A stretch of DNA of 14,836 nt, from assembly GCA_043719555.1 (NCBI GenBank), contig JAYSTR010000031.1, positions 1 through 14,836 on the forward strand. The letters run 5' to 3'. A program made the position numbers and the translations under genes. Source of the stretch: UBA4416 sp043719555 (GTDB taxonomy: Bacteria; Bacteroidota; Bacteroidia; B-17B0; Aurantibacillaceae). Shown piece by piece: positions 8,054 through 13,424 of this stretch. The stretch's first letter is position 1. The number at the start of each line of letters is the position of its first letter. The notes beneath the pieces are model-generated. The model searched no databases. It had not been told where the DNA came from and was given only the letters and a program-made list of their open reading frames with translations.

Positions 8054-9024
8054 TAGTTGAGCTTTAATAGTTTTTTATAATTTAAAAAGAATTTCACCAC
8101 TCCTATACAAGATACGATAACATAAATGATAGCAATATAAATAACACCATCGCCACCCGAACCTCCATCTAATAAAAATGAAAATACAGAATACGTGAGT
8201 GCTATGTAAGCGTATATAATGGAGAGTAATAAAAACAAAAACGATTGATTGTTTTTAGCATAACTCACATAATACACACAAACTACTATTAACCCTGCAA
8301 AACTAACTAGCTTTAAGGGTTGAGAAAATAACGCTCCTAATAAAGCCATGCAACTTAAGTTGATAGCAAAATTATGGTAGGTAAAACTAAAATGGGGTTT
8401 AATTTGTTTTCTGTCTGAGAGGATAGCGATACCTGCTAAAGCCATAGCTAACAATACCGACATTATGATTAAATGCATACTCGAAAAATCGTTTCTATCT
8501 AATAATTCCATAGGTGTTATAGTTAAACCCAATGTACTGGCTATACCAGTTATACCCAATGATAATACACCTTTATGATCGTAAAGATAAGCAACTACCA
8601 AGTAAAACACACTTGGCAATAACGTTAACAAAGCATAGTGGTAACCAAAGGATTGATACTGATATTGCAGATAGCCCACAAAAATACCGACTAACAAACA
8701 ACCTAACAGGACGATGTAATCATAAAATAGCGAAGGATGTTTTACTTCTGTATGTTGATAGGGTTGTTTATGTTTGGTAATATAATAAAAACAACCTATG
8801 CACAAAGCACCAATAATAGCTAAGATAGCTTGGTGACCAATGGTGTCAATATTTTGATAAATTAATAACCCTAAACCTGAGGTAAGCAATACAATACCTA
8901 AGTATAAAATAAGGCGCAATTCCCAATGTATAGAAAATGGTTTTTGGTTTTCGAATTGTTCGATGGTTGAGGCTTGCTCTTCTGTAATAAAGCCGTTATT
9001 TTTTAAATGGGTAGTTTCGAACAT
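8053..9024 (-). CDS. DUF2157-like polytopic membrane protein
   Basis: The 323-residue protein starts with a soluble helix containing GFITEEQASTIEQFE (11-25). This is followed by IHWELRLILYLGIVLLTSGL, which is the layout of DUF2157 domain proteins: a short 'G.I...Q...I' helix, then a first membrane span ending in G.G. About ten hydrophobic segments follow to the end. No catalytic residues are evident. It is the first gene of a three-gene unit on this strand, overlapping the next by one base. I see no clear promoter directly upstream; the 107-bp inverted-end element lies 40 bp before its start. Confidence 0.75.
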   Translation of the reverse strand: MFETTHLKNNGFITEEQASTIEQFENQKPFSIHWELRLILYLGIVLLTSGLGLLIYQNIDTIGHQAILAIIGALCIGCFYYITKHKQPYQHTEVKHPSLFYDYIVLLGCLLVGIFVGYLQYQYQSFGYHYALLTLLPSVFYLVVAYLYDHKGVLSLGITGIASTLGLTITPMELLDRNDFSSMHLIIMSVLLAMALAGIAILSDRKQIKPHFSFTYHNFAINLSCMALLGALFSQPLKLVSFAGLIVVCVYYVSYAKNNQSFLFLLLSIIYAYIALTYSVFSFLLDGGSGGDGVIYIAIIYVIVSCIGVVKFFLNYKKLLKLN

Positions 9025-9063
9025 CTTACTAAGATACTAGACATCTTTCGTAATTCAAAAAAA

Positions 9064-9170
9064 TAGAACGCAGATGACGCAGATTGTTTATGATATTTAG
9101 TGATTGATTCTATCTAATCCTGTTACAAAAAATTCCTTTTATCATAATCATCCTATTAATCAGCGTTCTA
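9064..9170. repeat. 107-bp intergenic element with inverted ends (dispersed-repeat type)
   Basis: The ends TAGAACGCAGAT (9064-9075) and ATCAGCGTTCTA (9159-9170) are inverted copies with one mismatch. The interior has CAGATGACGCAGATTG on the left and runs of ATCATAATCATC on the right. From memory, 'aacgcagatgacgcagatt...' sequences recur between genes in many Bacteroidota genomes. No ORF is contained. The copy number here cannot be judged from one window. Confidence 0.6.
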
Positions 9171-9192
9171 TGTTATGACAAAAGATTACTAA

Positions 9193-9543
9193 TTAAAACT
9201 TGACTTGGTACACATCCATATTATTACGTGGAATATTAAATACCTCGAAACCACCATCCTGAGGTATCATTTCTATTAAATCAAAACTGGTACACCCTTT
9301 ACTTAAACCTTCGAAAATTAATGTAAAACCCTTACCATCATTGAGTGTCCAGTTTGGAGCAAAGGTAATATTAAAGGCGTTAAGTAACTTTGCTCGTCGG
9401 TCGCTCCCCTGCTCTACTAAATACGTTGATGGCCAAATACGGTAAGCATCGCCACCATCTCCTATACAAGTACAATGTATAATAGTTTGACGCTCCTCGC
9501 TTTCAAGCGTTTTAACCTCGATTTTTTCAACAGTTTGTATCAT
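9193..9543 (-). CDS. Hypothetical protein, 116 residues
   Basis: This is a small soluble protein without signal peptide or membrane segment. Notable features are a Cys-rich strand near the N-terminus (IIHCTCIGDGGDAYRIWPST), a central segment with NITFAPNWTLNDGKGFTLIF, and a C-terminal FDLIEMIPQDGGFEVFNIPRN. The alternation of short hydrophobic strands suggests an all-beta fold. I have a sense of similar 'NI.F.P.WT ... FTLIFEGL.K.C.SFDL' proteins in Bacteroidota but cannot name a family. It is divergent from the gene at 9702 and isolated from the membrane-protein operon by the 107-bp element. It is likely a real gene because of its regular composition and start. Confidence 0.7.
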   Translation of the reverse strand: MIQTVEKIEVKTLESEERQTIIHCTCIGDGGDAYRIWPSTYLVEQGSDRRAKLLNAFNITFAPNWTLNDGKGFTLIFEGLSKGCTSFDLIEMIPQDGGFEVFNIPRNNMDVYQVKF

Positions 9544-9701
9544 TTTTGTTTGGTAATTCTGAATATAATTTCGTGTAAAAATAGTGTATTAGATAATATA
9601 CAAAATAAATACTGTATTTTTTTTGTAACCTAAATGTATTTTTCACGTAAAACTAGAAACGGAATCCACAAAACTAGCTTTTTATAAACTTAATGCCTAT
9701 T

Positions 9702-10172
9702 ATGAAAATAAGATTTACTATTAAAAACATTATCCTATTGGTTTGCCTTTTAGGATTTCCTTCTTTAAAATCTCAAAACAAGGTTGAATTCGAAATTAAT
9801 GCTTCAGCACTATTTAATGACGAAGCAACCATTGATTATAGCATTATCGTTTATGAAGATGGTACCAAAAAAGATTCGATTTTTGTAAAGAAAACCAAAG
9901 GCATTAAATTAACCCTAGCTAGTAATAAAGTTTACTCTATTGTATATAAAAAACAAGATTGTGCTGATAAGTTGGTGATTGTGAATACAGAATTACCTCT
10001 AAACTTTGAGGAAGAAACACAAGATCCTTTTGAATTACAAATTGAACTTTCGGCAAAAAACAAAAAAATAAACAGAGAGTATGCTGATTATCCCGTAGCT
10101 GTGTTAATCGTAAATAAAACCAAACGCTTATTAATGGCTAGCGAAAGTTACTACAAACTCACTCACTTATAA
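9702..10172 (+). CDS. Small secreted or periplasmic hypothetical protein
   Basis: Two in-frame ATGs exist, at 9693 and 9702. The second (MKIRFTIKNIILLVCLLGF...) gives a normal signal peptide with two basic residues before the hydrophobic core, so I choose it; the first adds only MPI. Cleavage is likely near LKS-QNK. The mature part of about 130 residues is beta-rich with charged loops. The segments DYSIIVYEDGTKKDSIFVKK and KVYSIVYKK resemble one small beta-sandwich of the kind found in Bacteroidota surface or periplasmic proteins, but no family is recognised. A strong terminator follows 19 bp after the stop. It has no same-strand neighbour and is a single-gene unit. Confidence 0.72.
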   Translation: MKIRFTIKNIILLVCLLGFPSLKSQNKVEFEINASALFNDEATIDYSIIVYEDGTKKDSIFVKKTKGIKLTLASNKVYSIVYKKQDCADKLVIVNTELPLNFEEETQDPFELQIELSAKNKKINREYADYPVAVLIVNKTKRLLMASESYYKLTHL

Positions 10173-10190
10173 TATAAAACATATCGTCAT

Positions 10191-10226
10191 AAAAAAACTC
10201 CAGCTAACCTTAGCTGGAGTTTTTTT
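10191..10226. terminator. Bidirectional rho-independent terminator
   Basis: The stem ACTCCAGCT (10197-10205) pairs with AGCTGGAGT (10212-10220) around a six-base AACCTT loop. The stem is flanked by six A's on the left and T's on the right. The A/T flanks give a U-run for transcripts in either direction. It serves the convergent genes that end at 10172 (plus) and 10244 (minus). Confidence 0.92.
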
Positions 10227-10243
10227 TGTAAGAGACTAATAAA

Positions 10244-10837
10244 CTATACTACGTGTACCATATGTGGATCCTCGTAAGGTTGGTCCTCATCCTTAATAAT
10301 GGCTTTTACCCTAAACCAATATTTTGTACCTGCCGTTAAACCAGTAGCCAAATAGGTGGCATTGTTGGTTACCTTTAATTGTTTCCAATCGTTTTGGTTA
10401 ATGGGGTCAATTATATATTCCCACACATAACTGGCTCTGCTACCGGCATACACACACTCTAATAACACAGTACCCGAGTTCGAACCTTGCACCGCATTAA
10501 ATACTTTAGGTTTAATAACCGTGCTTTGTTTAATGGCAAACCCACTGGTAGTAGCCTTTACTTCATCGTCGTTAGCCTCAAACTCCGCCGTTGATTTTAT
10601 GAGTAATAATACTTTTACTACTCGTTTTACCCTACTTTTTATTTTAACAGCACTTGGCACTGGCTCAGTAATAGCATTGTGCAAATCTGTTTTAGCTGTT
10701 GCCAATAATGGCAAGTAGGTTTTTGCTATGGGAAAATTAGCATTACTTACTAAAGCTGTATTTATGGTGTTGCTATACACATCTATCCCACTTGGGTCGA
10801 GTCCTTGTACATTAAGGACTAATTTTACTTGGTTCAT
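10244..10837 (-). CDS. Fibronectin type III domain protein
   Basis: The 197-residue protein has a helical N-terminal half (1-95) without a signal peptide. From about residue 109 to 185 it has a fibronectin type III domain, recognised by the strand-loop signature YLATGLTAGTKYWFRVKAI (162-180) and the preceding YVWEY strand (137-141). Such domains mediate binding. Many Bacteroidota carry short cytoplasmic or non-classically exported fn3 proteins of this layout with unknown roles. It converges on the shared terminator at 10191-10226. The sequence upstream of its start is a gene-free region of about 800 bp holding the periodic array, so its promoter could lie there, but I see no good -33/-7 match near the start. 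Confidence 0.8.
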   Translation of the reverse strand: MNQVKLVLNVQGLDPSGIDVYSNTINTALVSNANFPIAKTYLPLLATAKTDLHNAITEPVPSAVKIKSRVKRVVKVLLLIKSTAEFEANDDEVKATTSGFAIKQSTVIKPKVFNAVQGSNSGTVLLECVYAGSRASYVWEYIIDPINQNDWKQLKVTNNATYLATGLTAGTKYWFRVKAIIKDEDQPYEDPHMVHVV

Positions 10838-11249
10838 TTTATTTAAGTTTTTTTTATGATTATTAATTTGATAATTGAGTTATTGAACTGCTTGCTTAGA
10901 AGGTGGCATAACGTTTAAGTTTAAATGAATAATTTAGTTTTAAATGCATTTGATAGTTATAACGCAAAGCGTATGCATTTGTTATAGGCTTTAACATCCC
11001 TTAACAGTAAGACTTTGTAACTGGTCGGTTTTAGCCCATAACTGGTAAGTTTTGGTAAAAAAAGGTTCACTAAAACTACAATGCAGTAAACTAAAGTTGC
11101 TTTACCATAAACAAAAATGTATGACTGTACTGTAAAATATATACGCGTTTAATAAATGGTAAACGCTGTAAGCAATAATAAATAATAATGCCTTACAATA
11201 TATAATGGTGTATTGTATATTAACCAAGGTAAACATAAATAGATGTTAA

Positions 11250-11275
11250 GTACACCAAAATATATTTTGGTGTAC
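11250..11275. repeat. Perfect 26-bp palindrome, array copy 1
   Basis: The half-site GTACACCAAAATA is followed by its exact reverse complement. It spans two successive hexamers of the periodic array. It could be a symmetrical protein site or, on single strands, a long hairpin. Confidence 0.85.
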
Positions 11276-11370
11276 TAATTTGTACATAACTAAGCAACAA
11301 TACATAGCTGCTTACAAAAATACATAGCTGTTTAGTAAATGGTAACTTAGGTAAGCCAAAATGCATAACT

Positions 11371-11396
11371 GTAAACAAAAATATATTTTTGTTTAC
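11371..11396. repeat. Perfect 26-bp palindrome, array copy 2
   Basis: The half-site GTAAACAAAAATA is followed by its exact reverse complement. It differs from the copy at 11250-11275 at half-site positions 4 and 7 (A instead of C), and both changes are mirrored in the other arm, so symmetry is kept. Confidence 0.85.
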
Positions 11397-11479
11397 TTGC
11401 TTGTAAGTTAGATGAAGTAAATATGCCAAAGTAGATACCTCACAAAAACATAATAAACGCGCAAAACATAACATTGTCC

Positions 11480-11511
11480 TTTGATTACCTATGATAAAAA
11501 ACTTATATTTG
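11480..11511 (+). promoter_or_regulatory. Predicted promoter entering the cassette-like genes
   Basis: TTTG (11480-11483), 20 nt, then TATATTTG (11504-11511) is a full match to the Bacteroidota pattern. It lies between the periodic array and the first cassette boundary (11591) and points toward the nuclease gene starting at 11641. A second lone -7-like TATATTTG occurs at 11566-11573 without a partner. Confidence 0.65.
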
Positions 11512-11640
11512 AAGTAAAACTAAGCGCCATAAACATTCGCAAAGCCACACACTGTATGAATTACGTATATTTGTTGCGCATATAAGGTATTTATAGCTAA
11601 CCAGCCAACGAGAACCATAAAACTCCGCAGACAAATCAAT

Positions 11641-12189
11641 ATGTATCCAAAATTCTTTCAACCAACAGACATAGAACTTTTTATTGTAAACGGTAAGACA
11701 ACTGAAGTGCCTAAATGTATTGTGACATTTGAAAAATGGGTTGGAGAACCTGTTAAAGAAACATTTGGTGGAAAACCAATTGTAGCATTTAACAATAGAC
11801 CTATGTTTGCAGAAGTAGCAATCATGGAGCAATTCATTGCAGACAATTGGCAAGCCCGTTGGGTAGAAACATATGGAAAGAGTAAGTCATCGCCAATCCA
11901 TTTGTCAGATTGGAAAGATGATAAATACAGAAACCAAATTCACAATCCTATCACAGACACAAACATTTTAAAACTTTTAGATGCAGTTGCAAAACAAAAC
12001 GACAATAACTATCATGGCTGTTGGGACGTGATAGGGTGGAAAGATGAAAGATTTATATTTGCTGAATCAAAGCGAACAAAAAAAGATAGTATTCGTTCTA
12101 CTCAAACCAATTGGTTGACAGCTGGACTAAATTATGGTTTAAATTTAAACAACTTTCTTATCGTTCAATGGGACTTTTTGAAGTCCTAA
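11641..12189 (+). CDS. Predicted PD-(D/E)XK (VRR-NUC-like) nuclease-fold protein
   Basis: The 182-residue soluble protein has in its C-terminal part the arrangement of a PD-(D/E)XK nuclease core. D129 is in GCWDVIGW (126-133), and the strand RFIFAESK (137-144) carries E142 and K144. A helix with Q155 follows (STQTNWLTAGLNYGL), and a last strand (FLIVQW) closes the core. An upstream helix, AEVAIMEQFIADNW (57-70), offers E58 or E63 as the first acidic residue, followed by ARWVETYGK. This order, E ... D-x(12)-E-x-K ... Q, fits VRR-NUC-like enzymes, in which Q is part of the second helix. Substrate and partners are unknown. It is the only gene of its cassette-like unit and lies downstream of the promoter at 11480. 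A defence role is possible but not shown. Confidence 0.7.
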   Translation: MYPKFFQPTDIELFIVNGKTTEVPKCIVTFEKWVGEPVKETFGGKPIVAFNNRPMFAEVAIMEQFIADNWQARWVETYGKSKSSPIHLSDWKDDKYRNQIHNPITDTNILKLLDAVAKQNDNNYHGCWDVIGWKDERFIFAESKRTKKDSIRSTQTNWLTAGLNYGLNLNNFLIVQWDFLKS

Positions 12190-12266
12190 ATGGAATTGCT
12201 AAATAAACTGTGTAGGCTGGCAAGCTATAACACACAATTTGTTCAAGCCTTGCAGACATCAAAGTT

Positions 12267-12285
12267 CCCGATAGTAACTATCGGG
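12267..12285. other. CCCGATAG hairpin inside repeat A
   Basis: CCCGATAG (12267-12274), TAA, CTATCGGG (12278-12285) forms a GC-rich perfect stem, unusual in this AT-rich sequence. Similar 'TCCCGATAG..CTATCGGGA' hairpins are, from memory, frequent between genes in Bacteroidota. It could stop transcription of the nuclease gene, but no U-run follows. Confidence 0.7.
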
Positions 12286-12319
12286 AGCAAAAAGCGGTAA
12301 AAACGTTTTTTAATTTTCT

Positions 12320-12349
12320 TTTGAAATTGGCTAATTACAGTTAGCTTTG
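12320..12349 (+). promoter_or_regulatory. Predicted promoter within repeat A
   Basis: TTTG (12320-12323), 18 nt, then TAGCTTTG (12342-12349) matches the Bacteroidota pattern and points at the membrane-protein gene starting at 12447. The -7 block is one of the best conserved parts of repeats A and B. Confidence 0.55.
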
Positions 12350-12446
12350 TTATAAGTATTTCGGCAGAAACGGTTTCAACCCCCCTGAAACAAATTGCGA
12401 AAACGTTAGCAGGCATTTTAAAAGACAAAAACACTAAGAAAGAATT

Positions 12447-13163
12447 ATGACAAAAATATTATTATTGACTTTGCTGACTTTTATTTCTTTCTATACCTTT
12501 CCTCAGCGACAAATAAAAAATGATTCAATTACTGTAATAAAAGAAATTGGAAAATGCTTTAAGTCTGGTAGCGTTAATAAACTTCAAATTACAGAATCTA
12601 ATACAAATCTAGTAGATAAAGCTGCTCATTGCACTGGCAAAAATGCATCTGACAACAAAAGCTGTTCAAATACCTTTTTCTCCGATATTCTGAAAAATTT
12701 TGTCACAATAATTATAGCATTAATAGCAGGTTTTCTAGCCCTATACCAAATGAAAGCTAATATTATTTCGTCAGCCAGAATAAGATGGATTGAAGACTTA
12801 AGAGATACGCTAAGTAAACTGTATCCAGCGACATTAGACATACTTAATTCCTTTGAAAACCATAAACTTCAAGCTAAGCATAACAACATTGAAAAAGCAA
12901 ACGAAAGTTATTTAGAGTATACAAAAAATATGACAACCTTCAATGCTTTATCAAATAAAGTAAGAATGCAATTAAATTCTAATGAGCCTGATCACAAAGC
13001 TATTGAAAATATCTTAGACGAAATTGATTCAAAAATTCACCAGGACAATATTTTTAACATAACTGGGGAAGAACTTGAAATGTATCTTAAAAAAATAGTA
13101 GTTCATTCTAAGGTAATTTTTAAAGAGGAATGGGAGAAATCGAAAAAGATATATAAAATATAA
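12447..13163 (+). CDS. Membrane-anchored protein of unknown function
   Basis: The 238-residue protein starts with a hydrophobic N-terminal segment (MTKILLLTLLTFISFYTFPQ) that reads as a signal peptide or first membrane anchor. A loop of about 60 residues with four Cys (C37, C62, C73 and surroundings) follows, then a membrane span at about 84-101 (NFVTIIIALIAGFLALYQ). Residues 108-238 form a charged, helical cytoplasmic region beginning with SSARIRWIEDLRDTLSKL and likely coiled coil. The 'ARI.WI..LR' helix just after a membrane span recurs, from memory, in uncharacterised bacterial membrane proteins. No enzyme motif is seen. The ribosome-binding region is purine-rich (AAGAAAGAATT), which supports this ATG. 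It is the sole gene of the second cassette-like unit. Confidence 0.72.
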   Translation: MTKILLLTLLTFISFYTFPQRQIKNDSITVIKEIGKCFKSGSVNKLQITESNTNLVDKAAHCTGKNASDNKSCSNTFFSDILKNFVTIIIALIAGFLALYQMKANIISSARIRWIEDLRDTLSKLYPATLDILNSFENHKLQAKHNNIEKANESYLEYTKNMTTFNALSNKVRMQLNSNEPDHKAIENILDEIDSKIHQDNIFNITGEELEMYLKKIVVHSKVIFKEEWEKSKKIYKI

Positions 13164-13171
13164 AAAAACGT

Positions 13172-13351
13172 CTGCTAACACACGGTTTATTCAATTTGAG
13201 CGGAAGTATAAGGCATTTGCAAAAGCGGTCGCTTTCGCGAAAGACAATTATTTTACTTTGCAAATGTCCAAAAAGCAGTTAGATTTGTTATTAGCGTTTC
13301 GGTAGGCAAAGCTTCAAACCGCACTTCTTTTAGCTCCAAAACGTTATAAGC
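13172..13351 (+). repeat. Long imperfect repeat B (attC-like) after the membrane-protein gene
   Basis: The repeat runs from CTGCTAACACAC (13172) to AAAACGTTATAAGC (ending 13351). It shares ordered blocks with repeat A, including AAAGCGGT (13222-13229), AGTTAGATTTGTTAT from 13278, TTTCGG and the right-end AAAACGTTA. An inner inverted pair GGCATTTGCAAA (13212-13223) / TTTGCAAATGTCC (13257-13269, one bulge) encloses the palindrome CTTTCGCGAAAG (13232-13243), so the left half can fold. It accounts for most of the gap 13164-13424. Confidence 0.75.
13257..13287 (+). promoter_or_regulatory. Predicted promoter within repeat B
   Basis: TTTG (13257-13260, reading TTTG of ACTTTGC), 19 nt, then TAGATTTG (13280-13287) matches the Bacteroidota pattern. 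It would drive the beta-propeller gene with a leader of about 130 nt. Confidence 0.55.
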
Positions 13352-13424
13352 AATTTTAAGAAAAAATAATCCAACAACAAATTATCTAAACATGAATACA
13401 TATATTTACAACAAAACTTACAAA

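Larger units (their letters stand above)
11045..11396. repeat. Array of GTAAAC-like hexamers with 20-21 bp period
   Basis: Hexamers related to GTAAAC or its complement GTTTAC start at 11045 (GTAAGT), 11065 (GTTCAC), 11086 (GTAAAC), 11107 (ATAAAC), 11127 (GTACTG), 11147 (GTTTAA), 11168 (GTAAGC), 11188 (degenerate), 11208 (GTGTAT), 11229 (GTAAAC), 11250 (GTACAC), 11270 (GTGTAC), 11290 (CTAAGC), 11310 (GCTTAC), 11330 (GTTTAG), 11351 (GTAAGC), 11371 (GTAAAC) and 11391 (GTTTAC). Every step is 20 or 21 bp, averaging 20.35. Spacers are A/T-rich, several of the form AAAATAnATnnnT. Positions 11107, 11127, 11147 and 11188 are weaker. Positions 10838-11044 and 11397-11479 hold no gene and no clear continuation. 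This is not CRISPR: the period is too short and there are no unique spacers of standard length. Confidence 0.8.
11591..12405 (+). mobile_element. Cassette-like unit 1 (integron-type layout, inferred)
   Basis: The unit begins with TTATAGCTAACCAGCC (11591-11606). This is complementary, with two mismatches, to GGCTGGCAAGCTATAA (12215-12230), the left end of the repeat that follows its single gene. In integron cassettes the first bases of a cassette pair with the left core (RYYYAAC) of its own attC in just this way. The right boundary is the G at 12405 before TTAGCAG. The base before the left boundary is T instead of the expected G. No integrase is in the window and the trailing repeat is longer than usual attC sites. 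Confidence 0.45.
12215..12412 (+). repeat. Long imperfect repeat A (attC-like) after the nuclease gene
   Basis: The left end is GGCTGGCAAGCTATAACACAC (12215-12235) and the right end is AAAACGTTAGCAGG. It shares several blocks in the same order with repeat B: TAACACAC near the left end, AAAGCGGT (12291-12298), AGTTAG-n-TTTGTTAT and TTTCGG around 12339-12364, and AAAACGTTA at the right end. The distance from the TAGnTTTG block to the right boundary is 56 bp in both copies. It contains a promoter match and the hairpin at 12267-12285. It accounts for the gene-free gap 12190-12446. Confidence 0.75.
12406..13343 (+). mobile_element. Cassette-like unit 2 (integron-type layout, inferred)
   Basis: The unit begins after the G at 12405 with TTAGCAG (12406-12412), so the boundary reads GTTAGCAG. 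This is the exact complement of CTGCTAAC (13172-13179), the left end of repeat B, which follows this unit's gene. The unit ends at G13343, where the next one begins with TTATAAGC. The switch of core sequence between left and right ends of each repeat is what integron-type insertion leaves behind. Confidence 0.45.

Noticed and set aside
10906..10989. An attC-like site between GCATAACG and GTTATAGGC upstream of the array
   Set aside because: The end cores are only loosely complementary, the interior does not resemble repeats A or B, and the first unit's own complement lies at 11591 instead.
11045..11396. CRISPR array
   Set aside because: The step is 20-21 bp with shared boundaries and AT-rich related spacers; there are no 24-47 bp repeats with unique spacers and no cas genes.
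11220..11474. 84-codon minus-strand ORF over the periodic array
   Set aside because: Its codons simply read the 20-bp repeats; composition is not protein-like and no start signal is evident.
11503..11853. 116-codon minus-strand ORF opposite the nuclease gene
   Set aside because: It overlaps the start of the well-supported plus-strand gene, is Cys/Phe/Trp-rich and resembles an antisense shadow.
12243..12434. 63-codon minus-strand ORF within repeat A
   Set aside because: It lies wholly in the non-coding repeat and has no conserved features.
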